Made by a program: the position numbers and the translations under genes. The notes under the pieces were generated by a model that saw nothing but the letters and a program-made list of their open reading frames with translations, did no database searches and was not told the origin of the DNA. Below, piece after piece: positions 44,247-52,410 of a DNA stretch of 64,000 nt (position 1 is the stretch's first letter; the number at the start of each line of letters is the position of its first letter). This DNA is from Flavobacterium ustbae (GTDB lineage: Bacteria > Bacteroidota > Bacteroidia > Flavobacteriales > Flavobacteriaceae), in the NCBI RefSeq assembly GCF_003946915.1, contig NZ_RPOC01000003.1, positions 62,001-126,000 of the forward strand, read 5' to 3'.

Positions 44247-45644
44247 ATGAGAAATCTTGTAAAACTGTTTTCTTTCTTACTACTATTATGTTTTTCTACA
44301 CTGCAGAGTCAGAATTTCAATCAAGAGGAACTTACCTATATTGAGTTCTTGGGATATGTAAAAAAATACCATCCATTGGTAAAACAAGCCAATCTTGAAG
44401 TATCTAATGCTCAGGCAAAACTGATGACTGCACGAGGCGGATTTGATCCAAAATTGGAAGTAGATTACAATAAGAAAGAATTTAAAGGAACAGAATATTA
44501 TTCGTTATTAAACAGCAGTTTCAAAATTCCGACTTGGTACGGAGTGGAGATTAAGGCAGGTTTTGACGATACAAGCGGAGAGTATTACAACCCGCAAAAT
44601 AGAACTCCAGAAGCGGGTTTAACTTCGCTTGGAATCAACGTTGCTCTTGGTCAGGGAATGTTTATAAACCAAAGAATGGCCGATGTGAGAGAAGGAAAAC
44701 TTCAGGTTAAGCTAAGCGATGCACAGCGAAAACTAAGAGCTATCGAAGTTTTGTATCAGGCTAGTGAAGCTTATTTTGAATGGAGAAGAAGCTATAACGA
44801 AGCCGAATTGTACAAAAACTATTTAGGTTTTGCCAGCGCTCGTTTTGAAGGAGTTAAAAAATTAATTTCAGCAGGAGATTCACCAGCAATTGATAGTGTT
44901 GAAGCTAAAATTACCGTGCGAAACAGAGAACTGAATGTTGAAAATGGAAATTTAAAACTAGCAAAGGCAAAACTAAAACTGGCTAATTTTTTATGGATCG
45001 AAAATGTTCCGGTTGAATTGGGAGATTTAGTAAAACCAGAGCAAAATCTAATACAAACCATTGAAGAAACCTTAAGAACTGATGCCATGATGGTCGATGT
45101 AGAATCATTAGATTCACACCCAAAAATACAGTCTCTAGAAACTAAAATGGATATTTTAGAAGTCAATCGTCAGTTAAAAGCCAATTCATTGCTTCCGAAG
45201 GTAAATGTAGGTTACAATTATATTTCAGAACCCAATTATTGGAATAATTTCAACGCAGATGATTATAAGTTTAACATCGATTTCAGTTTCCCAATTTTCT
45301 TGAGAAAAGAACGTGGAAGCTTAAAAATGGCAAAACTGAAAATTCAGGATATGCAATACGATATTGGACAGCAGCGATTGGAGCTTAAAAATAAAATCAA
45401 AGCTCAACAGACCGAAATTGCTTCTTTAAGAAAACAAAAAATCGTAATCGATAATCTGGTAAACGATTATATGACGATGCTGAATTCTGAAGAAAAATTA
45501 TTCTCTTTTGGTGAAAGTTCGATTTTCTTAATCAATTCGAGAGAAAATAATCTGGTAAGCGCAAAGCTTTCGCAGATTAGTTTAGAAAACCAATTTTATA
45601 TTTCGAATGCCGAATTGTATAAAATATTGGCAAATCCAGATTAA
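44247..45644 (+). CDS. TolC-family outer-membrane channel
   Basis: A 465-residue outer-membrane efflux protein with a signal peptide (MRNLVKLFSFLLLLCFSTLQSQ). Two repeats of long coiled-coil helices and short beta strands follow, with typical segments (YHPLVKQANLEVSNAQAKL, and SHPKIQSLETKMDILEVNRQ in the second half). It lacks a lipobox, unlike the NodT-type channel at 14958. The start at 44247 follows the HlyD stop by 1 nt and has an unusually good Shine-Dalgarno for this phylum (AAAGGAGAAAA). It completes the ABC-HlyD-TolC export operon. Confidence 0.92.
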   Translation: MRNLVKLFSFLLLLCFSTLQSQNFNQEELTYIEFLGYVKKYHPLVKQANLEVSNAQAKLMTARGGFDPKLEVDYNKKEFKGTEYYSLLNSSFKIPTWYGVEIKAGFDDTSGEYYNPQNRTPEAGLTSLGINVALGQGMFINQRMADVREGKLQVKLSDAQRKLRAIEVLYQASEAYFEWRRSYNEAELYKNYLGFASARFEGVKKLISAGDSPAIDSVEAKITVRNRELNVENGNLKLAKAKLKLANFLWIENVPVELGDLVKPEQNLIQTIEETLRTDAMMVDVESLDSHPKIQSLETKMDILEVNRQLKANSLLPKVNVGYNYISEPNYWNNFNADDYKFNIDFSFPIFLRKERGSLKMAKLKIQDMQYDIGQQRLELKNKIKAQQTEIASLRKQKIVIDNLVNDYMTMLNSEEKLFSFGESSIFLINSRENNLVSAKLSQISLENQFYISNAELYKILANPD

Positions 45645-45775
45645 AAAATCTAGACAATCTCATTCAACATAGGGAAACGTATAGAATCTCTGTATTGTGT
45701 TCCAGATTTGAACATAAAACAAATCGCTCCTCTGCATATAATAGCTCATTATATTAATTTTCAGAATTTAAATTC

Positions 45776-45809
45776 AAAAAAGCTTCAGAACTCTTTCTGA
45801 AGCTTTTTT
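45776..45809 (+). terminator. Strong terminator of the secretion operon
   Basis: AAAAAAGCTTCAGAA (45776-45790) and TTCTGAAGCTTTTTT (45795-45809) form a perfect 15-bp stem with a 4-nt loop and terminal T-run, 131 nt after the TolC stop. Confidence 0.92.
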
Positions 45810-45868
45810 ATTTAGAAAATAATCCAAACTTCTTTCTAAATTTGAAAAAAAAGAAATTTATCAAAAAC

Positions 45869-46990
45869 ATGAAACAAGCAATTTTCAATGCTGTTGTGCA
45901 TACGGGTGACGAAATAATAGAAAACGGAGTTGTAATTGTAGAAAACGGAACTATTATTTCGGTACAAAAAGAAATTCCAAACGATATTGAAACAATCGAT
46001 TTAAAAGGAAATCACCTTGCTGCAGGATTCATAGATATTCAGATAAATGGAGGAGAAAAGTATTATTTCAGCCAGACTCCAAACGAAGAAACCATTCAGG
46101 ATATTTATGATGCCAGTATGAAATACGGCACCACACATGTTTTACCTTGTTTAATTTCTTCTTCGCGAGAAACCATTTTGCAAGGAATTGAAGCTGTTCG
46201 CGATTACAGGAAAAAACATAAAAATGGCGTAATCGGAATGCATTTGGAAGGTCCATTTTTGAATCCGCAAAGACGTGGCGCGCACAGTATCGATCAAGTT
46301 CGAAAACCCACCAACGAAGAACTTCAAGAAATTATCAGCAAAGGAAAAGACGTAATAAAAGTCATTACCATTGCTCCAGAATGTTTTACAGAAGAACAAT
46401 TGAATATGCTGATCGAAAGCGGTATTACAATCTCTATCGGACATTCGACCATAACCCACAAAGAAGCACAATCTTATTTTTCGAAAGGAATAAATCTTGT
46501 TACACATTTATTCAACGCCATGACGCAGTTCGGACATCGCGAGCCTGGTTTGGTTGGCGCCGTTTTTGAAAATGATGAAGTGTATGCTCCAGTTATTTTA
46601 GACGGCGTTCATTGCGATTATGCAGCGGCCAAAATAGCGTATAAATTAAAACAGGATAAATTTTTCTTAATTAGCGACGCAACGTTCTTAGGCCAAAAAG
46701 TGACCGATTTTAAATGGGATAATTTTGATGCTCATCTAGTAGATGGTTTTTATAGAAATGAAGACGGAAATCTAGCAGGCGCTTCAATCTCGATGGAAGA
46801 AGCCGTACAAAATGCCTTTAATAATCTGAACGTTTCGGCAGATGAAGCCATAAAAATGGCAACTGCAAGAGTCGCGGCGGCAATTGGCATGAAAGATAAA
46901 ATAGGAAAAATTAAATCTGGTTTTCCTGCAAGTTTTGTTCAGTTCAATTCTGATTTATCCGCAATCAAAACTTTGGATTTGAGACAATAA
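45869..46990 (+). CDS. nagA: N-acetylglucosamine-6-phosphate deacetylase
   Basis: A 373-residue metal-dependent amidohydrolase that removes the acetyl group from GlcNAc-6-P, feeding amino-sugar into glycolysis or cell-wall synthesis. The metal and substrate motifs are GFIDIQINGG, the glutamate ligand in HLEGPFLNP, GHSTITH, HLFNAM, the DGVHCD loop and the catalytic Asp in LISDAT. The ATG at 45869 is preferred to a TTG at 45842. A related sugar gene, the NagX-like acyltransferase at 63316, is far away, and no nagB lies beside it. It is probably monocistronic. Confidence 0.94.
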   Translation: MKQAIFNAVVHTGDEIIENGVVIVENGTIISVQKEIPNDIETIDLKGNHLAAGFIDIQINGGEKYYFSQTPNEETIQDIYDASMKYGTTHVLPCLISSSRETILQGIEAVRDYRKKHKNGVIGMHLEGPFLNPQRRGAHSIDQVRKPTNEELQEIISKGKDVIKVITIAPECFTEEQLNMLIESGITISIGHSTITHKEAQSYFSKGINLVTHLFNAMTQFGHREPGLVGAVFENDEVYAPVILDGVHCDYAAAKIAYKLKQDKFFLISDATFLGQKVTDFKWDNFDAHLVDGFYRNEDGNLAGASISMEEAVQNAFNNLNVSADEAIKMATARVAAAIGMKDKIGKIKSGFPASFVQFNSDLSAIKTLDLRQ

Positions 46991-47024
46991 ATTTCTAAAA
47001 TCTGACTTTTAAGTATAGTGGGTG

Positions 47025-47109
47025 TTGGTATAAACTTACGGTTAGTATATTTTATATTCGTATTTTTCTTGCAATAAGCTTGTTTATACCAAGCATATTT
47101 ATAGTTTTG
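47025..47109 (+). promoter_or_regulatory. Consensus promoter overlapped by an 11-bp inverted repeat
   Basis: TTG (47080-47082), 19 nt, then TAGTTTTG (47102-47109) is a full Bacteroidota -33/-7 promoter. TTGGTATAAAC (47025-47035) and its exact inverse GTTTATACCAA (47082-47092) form a dyad 46 nt apart. The right arm lies inside the promoter spacer, as expected of a repressor operator with possible looping. Confidence 0.7.
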
Positions 47110-47144
47110 TACGATAATTTAACCCCAAACCTACTTACTTACTG

Positions 47145-48359
47145 ATGAGAAAAAACACTCACTTTTTTGTACTTGTCCTATTGGCAAGTATTATTTTTGG
47201 CTGTAGTGATGATGGCGAAACCTACAAGCCAAATTACCTGCCAAGCATTGACGCTTCGGTTTTGCCAGCAGAAAACAAGCCAATGACAATGTTTGAAGAT
47301 GACGAAAGTCCTTCAAAAATGTACGACAAAACAGACCGCTGGTTTCGAGTAAACGAACCGTTTCAAGTGATTCAAAAAGGAAAAGATTCTGTACAAGTTT
47401 CACTTTATTCTCCAGTCGGATTGACCAATGTAAAAGTCTACGCAAAATTGCCTAATTACGATAAGAAGTTTTTGCTTTTTAGCTTTTCTAAAGTACCTGC
47501 TTTTCATCGTTCATTTCACAAAATTCCATTGACAGAACAGAAAAATGACTATTTATTAGAAACAGGAAATACTGTAACTATAGATAAGATTGAAGGATTT
47601 TCGTCTGGAGCAATTGAATTTTCTGTAGAATCGGAAGATCCTTTATTTCAGAAATTCAAAAAAATAAAATCGAACCATTTAGTTCAGTTTCATGATGGCT
47701 ACCATATTAACGAATTGGGCAAATTTCTACCGATGAATCCGGCTTTGGCAAAAGAAGCTATTGCCATGATTATTAATTATTCGTATGCACTGAGCCATCC
47801 CCTGTATTACAGCACTTTTACCAATTTTGATAAATACAAACAAGAGCAAGCGGCGACAGCTGGAACAGCAATAAATGGTGCATTAAATTGGCACGGAAAT
47901 GCTGACGATGTTGATGGCGTTTACGATTATTATTCTAAAGAAGAAATCGAAAAAATATATTGGAATTACTTGGATAAAAGACCCGTTTGGATGGCTATGG
48001 TAGGAGGAGATTCTGCTTGGGGTGGAGGAAATCTTGCATCGCAATGGGAATCGGGTTATGTAACCGGACATTGGTTAGGAGAAATGTCGGTTTGGTCTCA
48101 CGAATATTCGCATCATATTGGCTTTAACCACAGCAGCAATCTCGCAAACAGTGGAGAGGGCGGAGGACAGCAGGAAATGCTGACTCATTTTTATAAATAC
48201 CTAATTCATCTGAAAGATCTTCCGTTTACAGATCCAGAGGTTTTAAAAACGTATGCCAAAACGGCTTATGTAAAAGGAAGTTATAAAAAACCAGTATTTA
48301 AAATTGATCCTAAAAACCCATTTTTGCTGAAATATAAAGGCGAAGGAAAATGGAACTAA
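47145..48359 (+). CDS. Metzincin-like zinc metallopeptidase lipoprotein
   Basis: A 404-residue lipoprotein (lipobox IFGC, C20, followed by SDDGE, typical of surface lipoproteins). An N-terminal beta-rich part (about 60-170) precedes the catalytic region, where H319-E-Y-S-H323-H-I-G-F-N-H329 is the HExxHxxGxxH zinc motif of metzincins. The downstream GGGQQEML could supply the Met-turn, though it is not canonical. It is likely a cell-surface protease acting on host or environmental protein. It is followed after 14 nt by a propeller-like lipoprotein, probably a partner. I do not recognise a named MEROPS family. Confidence 0.78.
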   Translation: MRKNTHFFVLVLLASIIFGCSDDGETYKPNYLPSIDASVLPAENKPMTMFEDDESPSKMYDKTDRWFRVNEPFQVIQKGKDSVQVSLYSPVGLTNVKVYAKLPNYDKKFLLFSFSKVPAFHRSFHKIPLTEQKNDYLLETGNTVTIDKIEGFSSGAIEFSVESEDPLFQKFKKIKSNHLVQFHDGYHINELGKFLPMNPALAKEAIAMIINYSYALSHPLYYSTFTNFDKYKQEQAATAGTAINGALNWHGNADDVDGVYDYYSKEEIEKIYWNYLDKRPVWMAMVGGDSAWGGGNLASQWESGYVTGHWLGEMSVWSHEYSHHIGFNHSSNLANSGEGGGQQEMLTHFYKYLIHLKDLPFTDPEVLKTYAKTAYVKGSYKKPVFKIDPKNPFLLKYKGEGKWN

Positions 48360-48373
48360 AATATATCTTACAC

Positions 48374-49378
48374 ATGAAACATATTCTGCCCCTAATCCTA
48401 GCGCTTTGTCTCTTTACCAATTGCAGTAAAGAAGATGTTGCGTCTAAAGATTACACCTATTATTATCCGACGGATGAAGCGTCAATTACAAACGAAAATA
48501 TTCCTGGAAGTACAGAAGCATTTGATCCAAAGGGAATTGCTGTTGCCAATGAAAAATTATATGTAATTAACGGAAATGTTTTAGAGGTTTTTAATGCTCT
48601 AACACTCGAGCACCTTAAAACCATAAAAGGATATAAAAAAGGAACTACAACCATTCCGCTTACAAGTTTGACTTCGGTTAGTGTAGACAACGGCCGTATT
48701 TATGTAGGAAGTACAGAATCAAGATTATTTGTTTTTGATGAAAATACAAATGCAGGAATCAGCACGGTTGGAAACGGGCAGTGGTGGCAAACTTTTGTGC
48801 ATGTTTTTGGCGTGGTGGCAAAAGACGGATTGGTTTTCGTAAAAGAAAAAGAAAAGAGCATTAAAGTTTTTGAAGCTTCTCAGATTACCGAAACAAGCGA
48901 TTGGAATTTGCAGCCTATTGCAAAACTGAATACGCTAAACGGATACACAGAAATATATTCTATGGATGTTTCTGACGGAAATTTGGTTGTAGCAGGAAGA
49001 GATGCAAAAAGCTATTTATATTATAATATAGCCAACATTAAAGCCAATGGTACAGCTTCGATGACAACTGCAATTGAACCACAAAAAGTGCAATTTGTAG
49101 ATGTTAAGCCCATTGCCGTTTCTTTTAGCAAAGACTGGGCTATAACTTCAGAAAATGTGGGCAGTGCATCTTATTTAAAATTGTATCCAAAAGCAGATTT
49201 CGTTAAAATGAATTACAAGGCAACTTTAAGCGTTTCAGATATTTTAGGAAAAAATGCATTCGGAACCCTTGTAGGAACAGCTCAGCTTGAAGACCGTATT
49301 TTCTTGTCTGATAATACCAATAAAAAAATCAGAGTGATCAAACTGAATAAATCTGTAATTGCAGAACAAAATAATTAA
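48374..49378 (+). CDS. Beta-propeller-like lipoprotein, partner of the metallopeptidase
   Basis: A 334-residue lipoprotein (lipobox LFTNC, C17). The mature part contains repeated short strand groups with endings such as KLYVING, GRIYVGSTES, DGLVFVKEKE and GNLVVAGRD at regular intervals, as in a PQQ- or NHL-like propeller. No catalytic residues are apparent, so it is probably a binding protein. The ATG at 48374 follows the protease stop by 14 nt, so the two are cotranscribed from the promoter at 47080. An upstream ATG at 48350 gives no proper signal peptide. Confidence 0.75.
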   Translation: MKHILPLILALCLFTNCSKEDVASKDYTYYYPTDEASITNENIPGSTEAFDPKGIAVANEKLYVINGNVLEVFNALTLEHLKTIKGYKKGTTTIPLTSLTSVSVDNGRIYVGSTESRLFVFDENTNAGISTVGNGQWWQTFVHVFGVVAKDGLVFVKEKEKSIKVFEASQITETSDWNLQPIAKLNTLNGYTEIYSMDVSDGNLVVAGRDAKSYLYYNIANIKANGTASMTTAIEPQKVQFVDVKPIAVSFSKDWAITSENVGSASYLKLYPKADFVKMNYKATLSVSDILGKNAFGTLVGTAQLEDRIFLSDNTNKKIRVIKLNKSVIAEQNN

Positions 49379-49540
49379 AATTAAATTCCAATCCCTAAGC
49401 TTCGGGATAAATTCCAAATTCCAAACCTGAAGCTTCAGGACAATTGGAATTTGGAATTTTTTTATTGGAGTTTTATTCCCATTTGGAATTTGGAATTTCA
49501 AAATTGGAATTTTCATTTCGATTTGGAATTTATTTCAAAA
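49379..49540. repeat. Repeats of the TTGGAATTTGGAATT type
   Basis: AAATTCCAAATTCCAAA (about 49408-49425) faces TTGGAATTTGGAATTTTTTT (about 49443-49462), with two further TTTGGAATT copies after. The inverted pair can act as a terminator for the lipoprotein operon. Confidence 0.65.
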
Positions 49541-49608
49541 TAACCTACTAGATTGATAGGGAAATAAAAGTTTTAACAATTTATACACTAAAATTGAAAA
49601 TAACTATT

Positions 49609-49616
49609 TAAATTTG
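49609..49616 (+). promoter_or_regulatory. Candidate -7 box for the met leader transcript
   Basis: TAAATTTG matches TAnnTTTG and is 8 nt before the leader ORF start, so transcription would begin almost at that ATG. No TTG lies at the -33 position. Confidence 0.45.
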
Positions 49617-49624
49617 CAGTCGCT

Positions 49625-49720
49625 ATGAAGAAACAGAACCAGAAAATGAATAATTATTATCGTGACAGTATGATGTGCTGTGCGGCAGTTATGGTATTTA
49701 TTGATCTGGCTTATATATAA
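49625..49720 (+). CDS. Candidate Met/Cys-rich leader peptide of the metNIQ operon
   Basis: A 31-codon ORF with ATG at 49625 and TAA at 49718-49720. It contains methionine at positions 1, 8, 16, 17 and 23 and a Cys-Cys pair at 18-19 (SMMCCAAVMV). An alternative ATG at codon 8 gives 24 residues. It ends 19 nt before a perfect intrinsic terminator that lies directly before metN, the classical leader-peptide attenuator arrangement. Translation stalling at the MMCC codons when charged tRNA is short could prevent termination. No peptide function otherwise is known to me. Translation is not proven. Confidence 0.55.
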   Translation: MKKQNQKMNNYYRDSMMCCAAVMVFIDLAYI

Positions 49721-49739
49721 AAGAATAAAATTTATTTCG

Positions 49740-49780
49740 AAAGCCTTTCAACTTATTTATGAAAGGCTTTTTTGTTTTTT
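49740..49780 (+). terminator. Intrinsic terminator (attenuator) before metN
   Basis: AAAGCCTTTCA (49740-49750) and TGAAAGGCTTT (49760-49770) form a perfect 11-bp stem with a 9-nt loop, followed by TTT-G-TTTTTT. It ends 12 nt before the metN ATG. GGCTT (49708-49712), inside the leader ORF, can pair with AAGCC (49741-49745) and could be part of a weak antiterminator. Confidence 0.85.
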
Positions 49781-49792
49781 AAAACTCAAAAA

Positions 49793-50824
49793 ATGATTGA
49801 ATTAAAAAATGTGACCAAAACTTTTCATCAGAAAGACAAAATTGTTTCGGCTTTGTCTGATGTCTCGCTTAGAGTTCCTGAAGGGAAAATTTTTGGTGTA
49901 ATTGGAACTTCAGGAGCAGGAAAAAGTACGCTGATTCGCTGTGTCAATTTGTTAGAAAGACCAACTTCTGGTGAAATTATAGTTGATGGTAAAGCGCTAA
50001 TGCAATTGTCAAATGCAGAATTGGCAATTGAAAGAAGACAAATCGGAATGATTTTTCAGCACTTTAATCTGCTTTCTTCTAGAACTGTTTTTGATAATGT
50101 GGCTTTTCCGCTTGAACTGGCAGGAACTCCAAAAAGCGAAATTAAAACGCGTGTTTTAGAATTATTGCAGTTGGTAGGTTTGGATGAAAAAGCAAACGAT
50201 TATCCAGCAAGTCTTTCGGGCGGTCAGAAACAAAGAGTTGCCATTGCGAGAACTTTGGCCAATAATCCGAAAGTACTCTTGTCTGATGAAGCGACTAGCG
50301 CATTAGATCCTGCGACAACAAGATCGATTTTAAATTTATTGAAAGACATTAATAAACGTCTGAATATTACAGTTCTATTGATTACGCACCAAATGGAAGT
50401 GGTAAAATCTATTTGTGATGAAGTGGCCGTTATCAGCCACGGAAAACTGATAGAGCAGGGAAGTGTAGGCGAAATTTTTGCAGATCCAAAACACGAACTG
50501 ACAAAAGAATTTATCGCTTCGTCTTTACATATCGATATTCCAGAAGTTTATCAGGATAAATTGCAAAAGCAGGATAACGGAAGTTTAAATCCGTTATTGA
50601 AATTGGAAATGACAGGAAAATCGGTTAACGAACCAGTGATTTCAGAAGTGTCAAGAATTTTTGACACCGATTTCAAAATCGTAAGTGCACAAATGGATCA
50701 GGCAGGCGAAGTTAATTTTGGTGTAATGCTGATTGAATTGTCAGGAAAACGCGAAAATTACGATGCGGCGATTCAATATTTTAATTCAAAACACATTAAA
50801 ACAGAAATTTTAGGTTATGTCTGA
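49793..50824 (+). CDS. metN: Methionine ABC importer, ATP-binding subunit
   Basis: A 343-residue ATPase. Walker [10 protein letters not shown] (K44), Q-loop IGMIFQHF, signature [13 protein letters not shown], Walker [13 protein letters not shown] and switch LLITHQME are all canonical. After about residue 255 comes the C-terminal NIL domain, which binds methionine and shuts the pump down when methionine is plentiful. The ATG at 49793 is preferred over a TTG at 49772, which lies inside the terminator T-run. It overlaps metI by 8 nt and is followed by metQ. Expression is probably controlled by the leader and terminator directly upstream. Confidence 0.96.
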   Translation: MIELKNVTKTFHQKDKIVSALSDVSLRVPEGKIFGVIGTSGAGKSTLIRCVNLLERPTSGEIIVDGKALMQLSNAELAIERRQIGMIFQHFNLLSSRTVFDNVAFPLELAGTPKSEIKTRVLELLQLVGLDEKANDYPASLSGGQKQRVAIARTLANNPKVLLSDEATSALDPATTRSILNLLKDINKRLNITVLLITHQMEVVKSICDEVAVISHGKLIEQGSVGEIFADPKHELTKEFIASSLHIDIPEVYQDKLQKQDNGSLNPLLKLEMTGKSVNEPVISEVSRIFDTDFKIVSAQMDQAGEVNFGVMLIELSGKRENYDAAIQYFNSKHIKTEILGYV

Positions 50825-51470
50825 TTCTATTATAGATTTATTGCTAAAAGGAACATGGGAAACCATTGTTATGACTTTTGTATCGGGCTTTTTCGGTTTT
50901 TTATTAGGACTTCCAACAGGAATTTTACTTTTCTTGACTCGTAAAAATCAGATTCTGGATCAACCCGTTTTAAATAGAACATTGTCAGTTATAGTAAATG
51001 TTTTTCGTTCAATTCCATTCATTATTCTAATCGTTTGGATGATTCCGTTTACGCGTGCCATTGTGGGAACTTCAATTGGAGTAAGCGCCGCTCTGGTTCC
51101 GTTAAGTATTGGTGCAGCGCCATTTATTGCGCGTTTGGTAGAAAATAGTTTGCTAAGCCTTCCGTCAGGATTAATCGAAGCGGCAAGAGCATTAGGCGCA
51201 ACACCTTTTCAAATTGTGTACAAAGTATTATTGCCAGAAGCATTACCTTCTTTAATCAACGCAGCTTCGATTACTTTAATCACACTTGTCGGATATTCGG
51301 CAATGGGTGGAGCAGTCGGCGCCGGCGGATTAGGACAAGTCGGCTATCAATATGGATATATAGGTTATGATGCTGTAACCATGAACTCTGTTCTGGCTTT
51401 ATTGGTAATCTTAGTATTCATAATTCAGTTTGCAGGAGATAAATTATCAAAACGATTTGATCATAGATAG
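50817..51470 (+). CDS. metI: Methionine ABC importer, permease subunit
   Basis: A 217-residue inner-membrane permease with about five TM helices. The EAA loop that contacts the ATPase reads [22 protein letters not shown] (about residues 121-142, EAA...G......I.LP). Length and composition are those of MetI. Its ATG overlaps the metN stop by 8 nt, so the two are translationally coupled. Confidence 0.95.
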   Translation: MSDSIIDLLLKGTWETIVMTFVSGFFGFLLGLPTGILLFLTRKNQILDQPVLNRTLSVIVNVFRSIPFIILIVWMIPFTRAIVGTSIGVSAALVPLSIGAAPFIARLVENSLLSLPSGLIEAARALGATPFQIVYKVLLPEALPSLINAASITLITLVGYSAMGGAVGAGGLGQVGYQYGYIGYDAVTMNSVLALLVILVFIIQFAGDKLSKRFDHR

Positions 51471-51589
51471 TAGTCAATTAGTACTTAGCACTTAGCTTTT
51501 TTTAGTACTTAGAAATAAGTTTGAACATAAAAAACTAAGGACTAATCACTAATTACTAAGGACTTAAAAAAAATAAAAACATATAAAAA

Positions 51590-52396
51590 ATGAATATACT
51601 TAAAACAACAGGAATAATAGCTTTAGCACTTGTTTTATCAAATTGCGGAAATAAAAAAAATAATGATCCTCATTTTATTAAAGTGGGCGTTGCTTCTGGG
51701 CCAGAATTAAAAGTGGCTGAAGCGGCTAAAAAAGTAGCGAAAGAAAAATTCGGATTGGAAGTAGAATTGGTTTCCTTTAACGATTATGTAATTCCGAACG
51801 AAGCTTTAAGCCAAGGCGATATCGATGCCAATGCTTTTCAGCACAAACCATATTTAGACGAGCAGTCTAAACAGAGAGGCTACAAATTGGCAATTATCGG
51901 AAAAACATTTGTTTACCCAATTGCAGGATATTCAAAAAAAATAAAAAGCCTTTCTGAATTGAAAAACGAAAGCACGATTATTATTCCGAACGATCCAACA
52001 AACGGCGGGCGTTCGTTATTGCTTTTACAGAAAAACGGATTATTAAAACTGAAAGAGGGCGTTGGTTTGTTACCAAAAGTGACTGACATTGTTGGCAATC
52101 CTAAAAACTTAAAAATATTAGAATTAGAAGCGCCTCAATTGCCTCGTGCTTTAGATGATGAAAACGTTTCTATCGCCATCATCAACAATACTTTTGCTTC
52201 TGCTGCAGGATTGGTTCCATCTCGTGACGCTTTGTTTATTGAAGACAAAGAGTCGCCATATGTGAATTTGGTTGTGAGCCGTGAAGACAATAAAAATGAA
52301 GAAAAAGTAAAACAGTTTTTACAGGCTTTTCAATCTCCTGAAGTAGAAAAAGTTGCAGAAGAGCAATTTAAAGGTGGAGCTGTTAAAGGATGGTAA
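51590..52396 (+). CDS. metQ: Methionine ABC importer, substrate-binding lipoprotein
   Basis: A 268-residue NlpA/MetQ-family binding protein. The lipobox LSNC gives C19. The family landmarks are FIKVGVASGPE, then QGDIDANAFQHKPYLDEQ, IIIPNDPTNGGRSLLLLQ and AIINNTFA. It captures D/L-methionine in the periplasm and delivers it to MetNI. It is 119 nt after metI; the gap holds only short tacttag repeats. The 275-bp repeat array starts about 15 nt after its stop. Confidence 0.95.
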   Translation: MNILKTTGIIALALVLSNCGNKKNNDPHFIKVGVASGPELKVAEAAKKVAKEKFGLEVELVSFNDYVIPNEALSQGDIDANAFQHKPYLDEQSKQRGYKLAIIGKTFVYPIAGYSKKIKSLSELKNESTIIIPNDPTNGGRSLLLLQKNGLLKLKEGVGLLPKVTDIVGNPKNLKILELEAPQLPRALDDENVSIAIINNTFASAAGLVPSRDALFIEDKESPYVNLVVSREDNKNEEKVKQFLQAFQSPEVEKVAEEQFKGGAVKGW

Positions 52397-52410
52397 TTTG
52401 AATTAGGAGT

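Noticed and set aside
49540..49792. SAM riboswitch or T-box upstream of metN
   Set aside because: The stretch between promoter and terminator is only about 120 nt and is mostly a short ORF. I see none of the conserved T-box or SAM-I core sequences.
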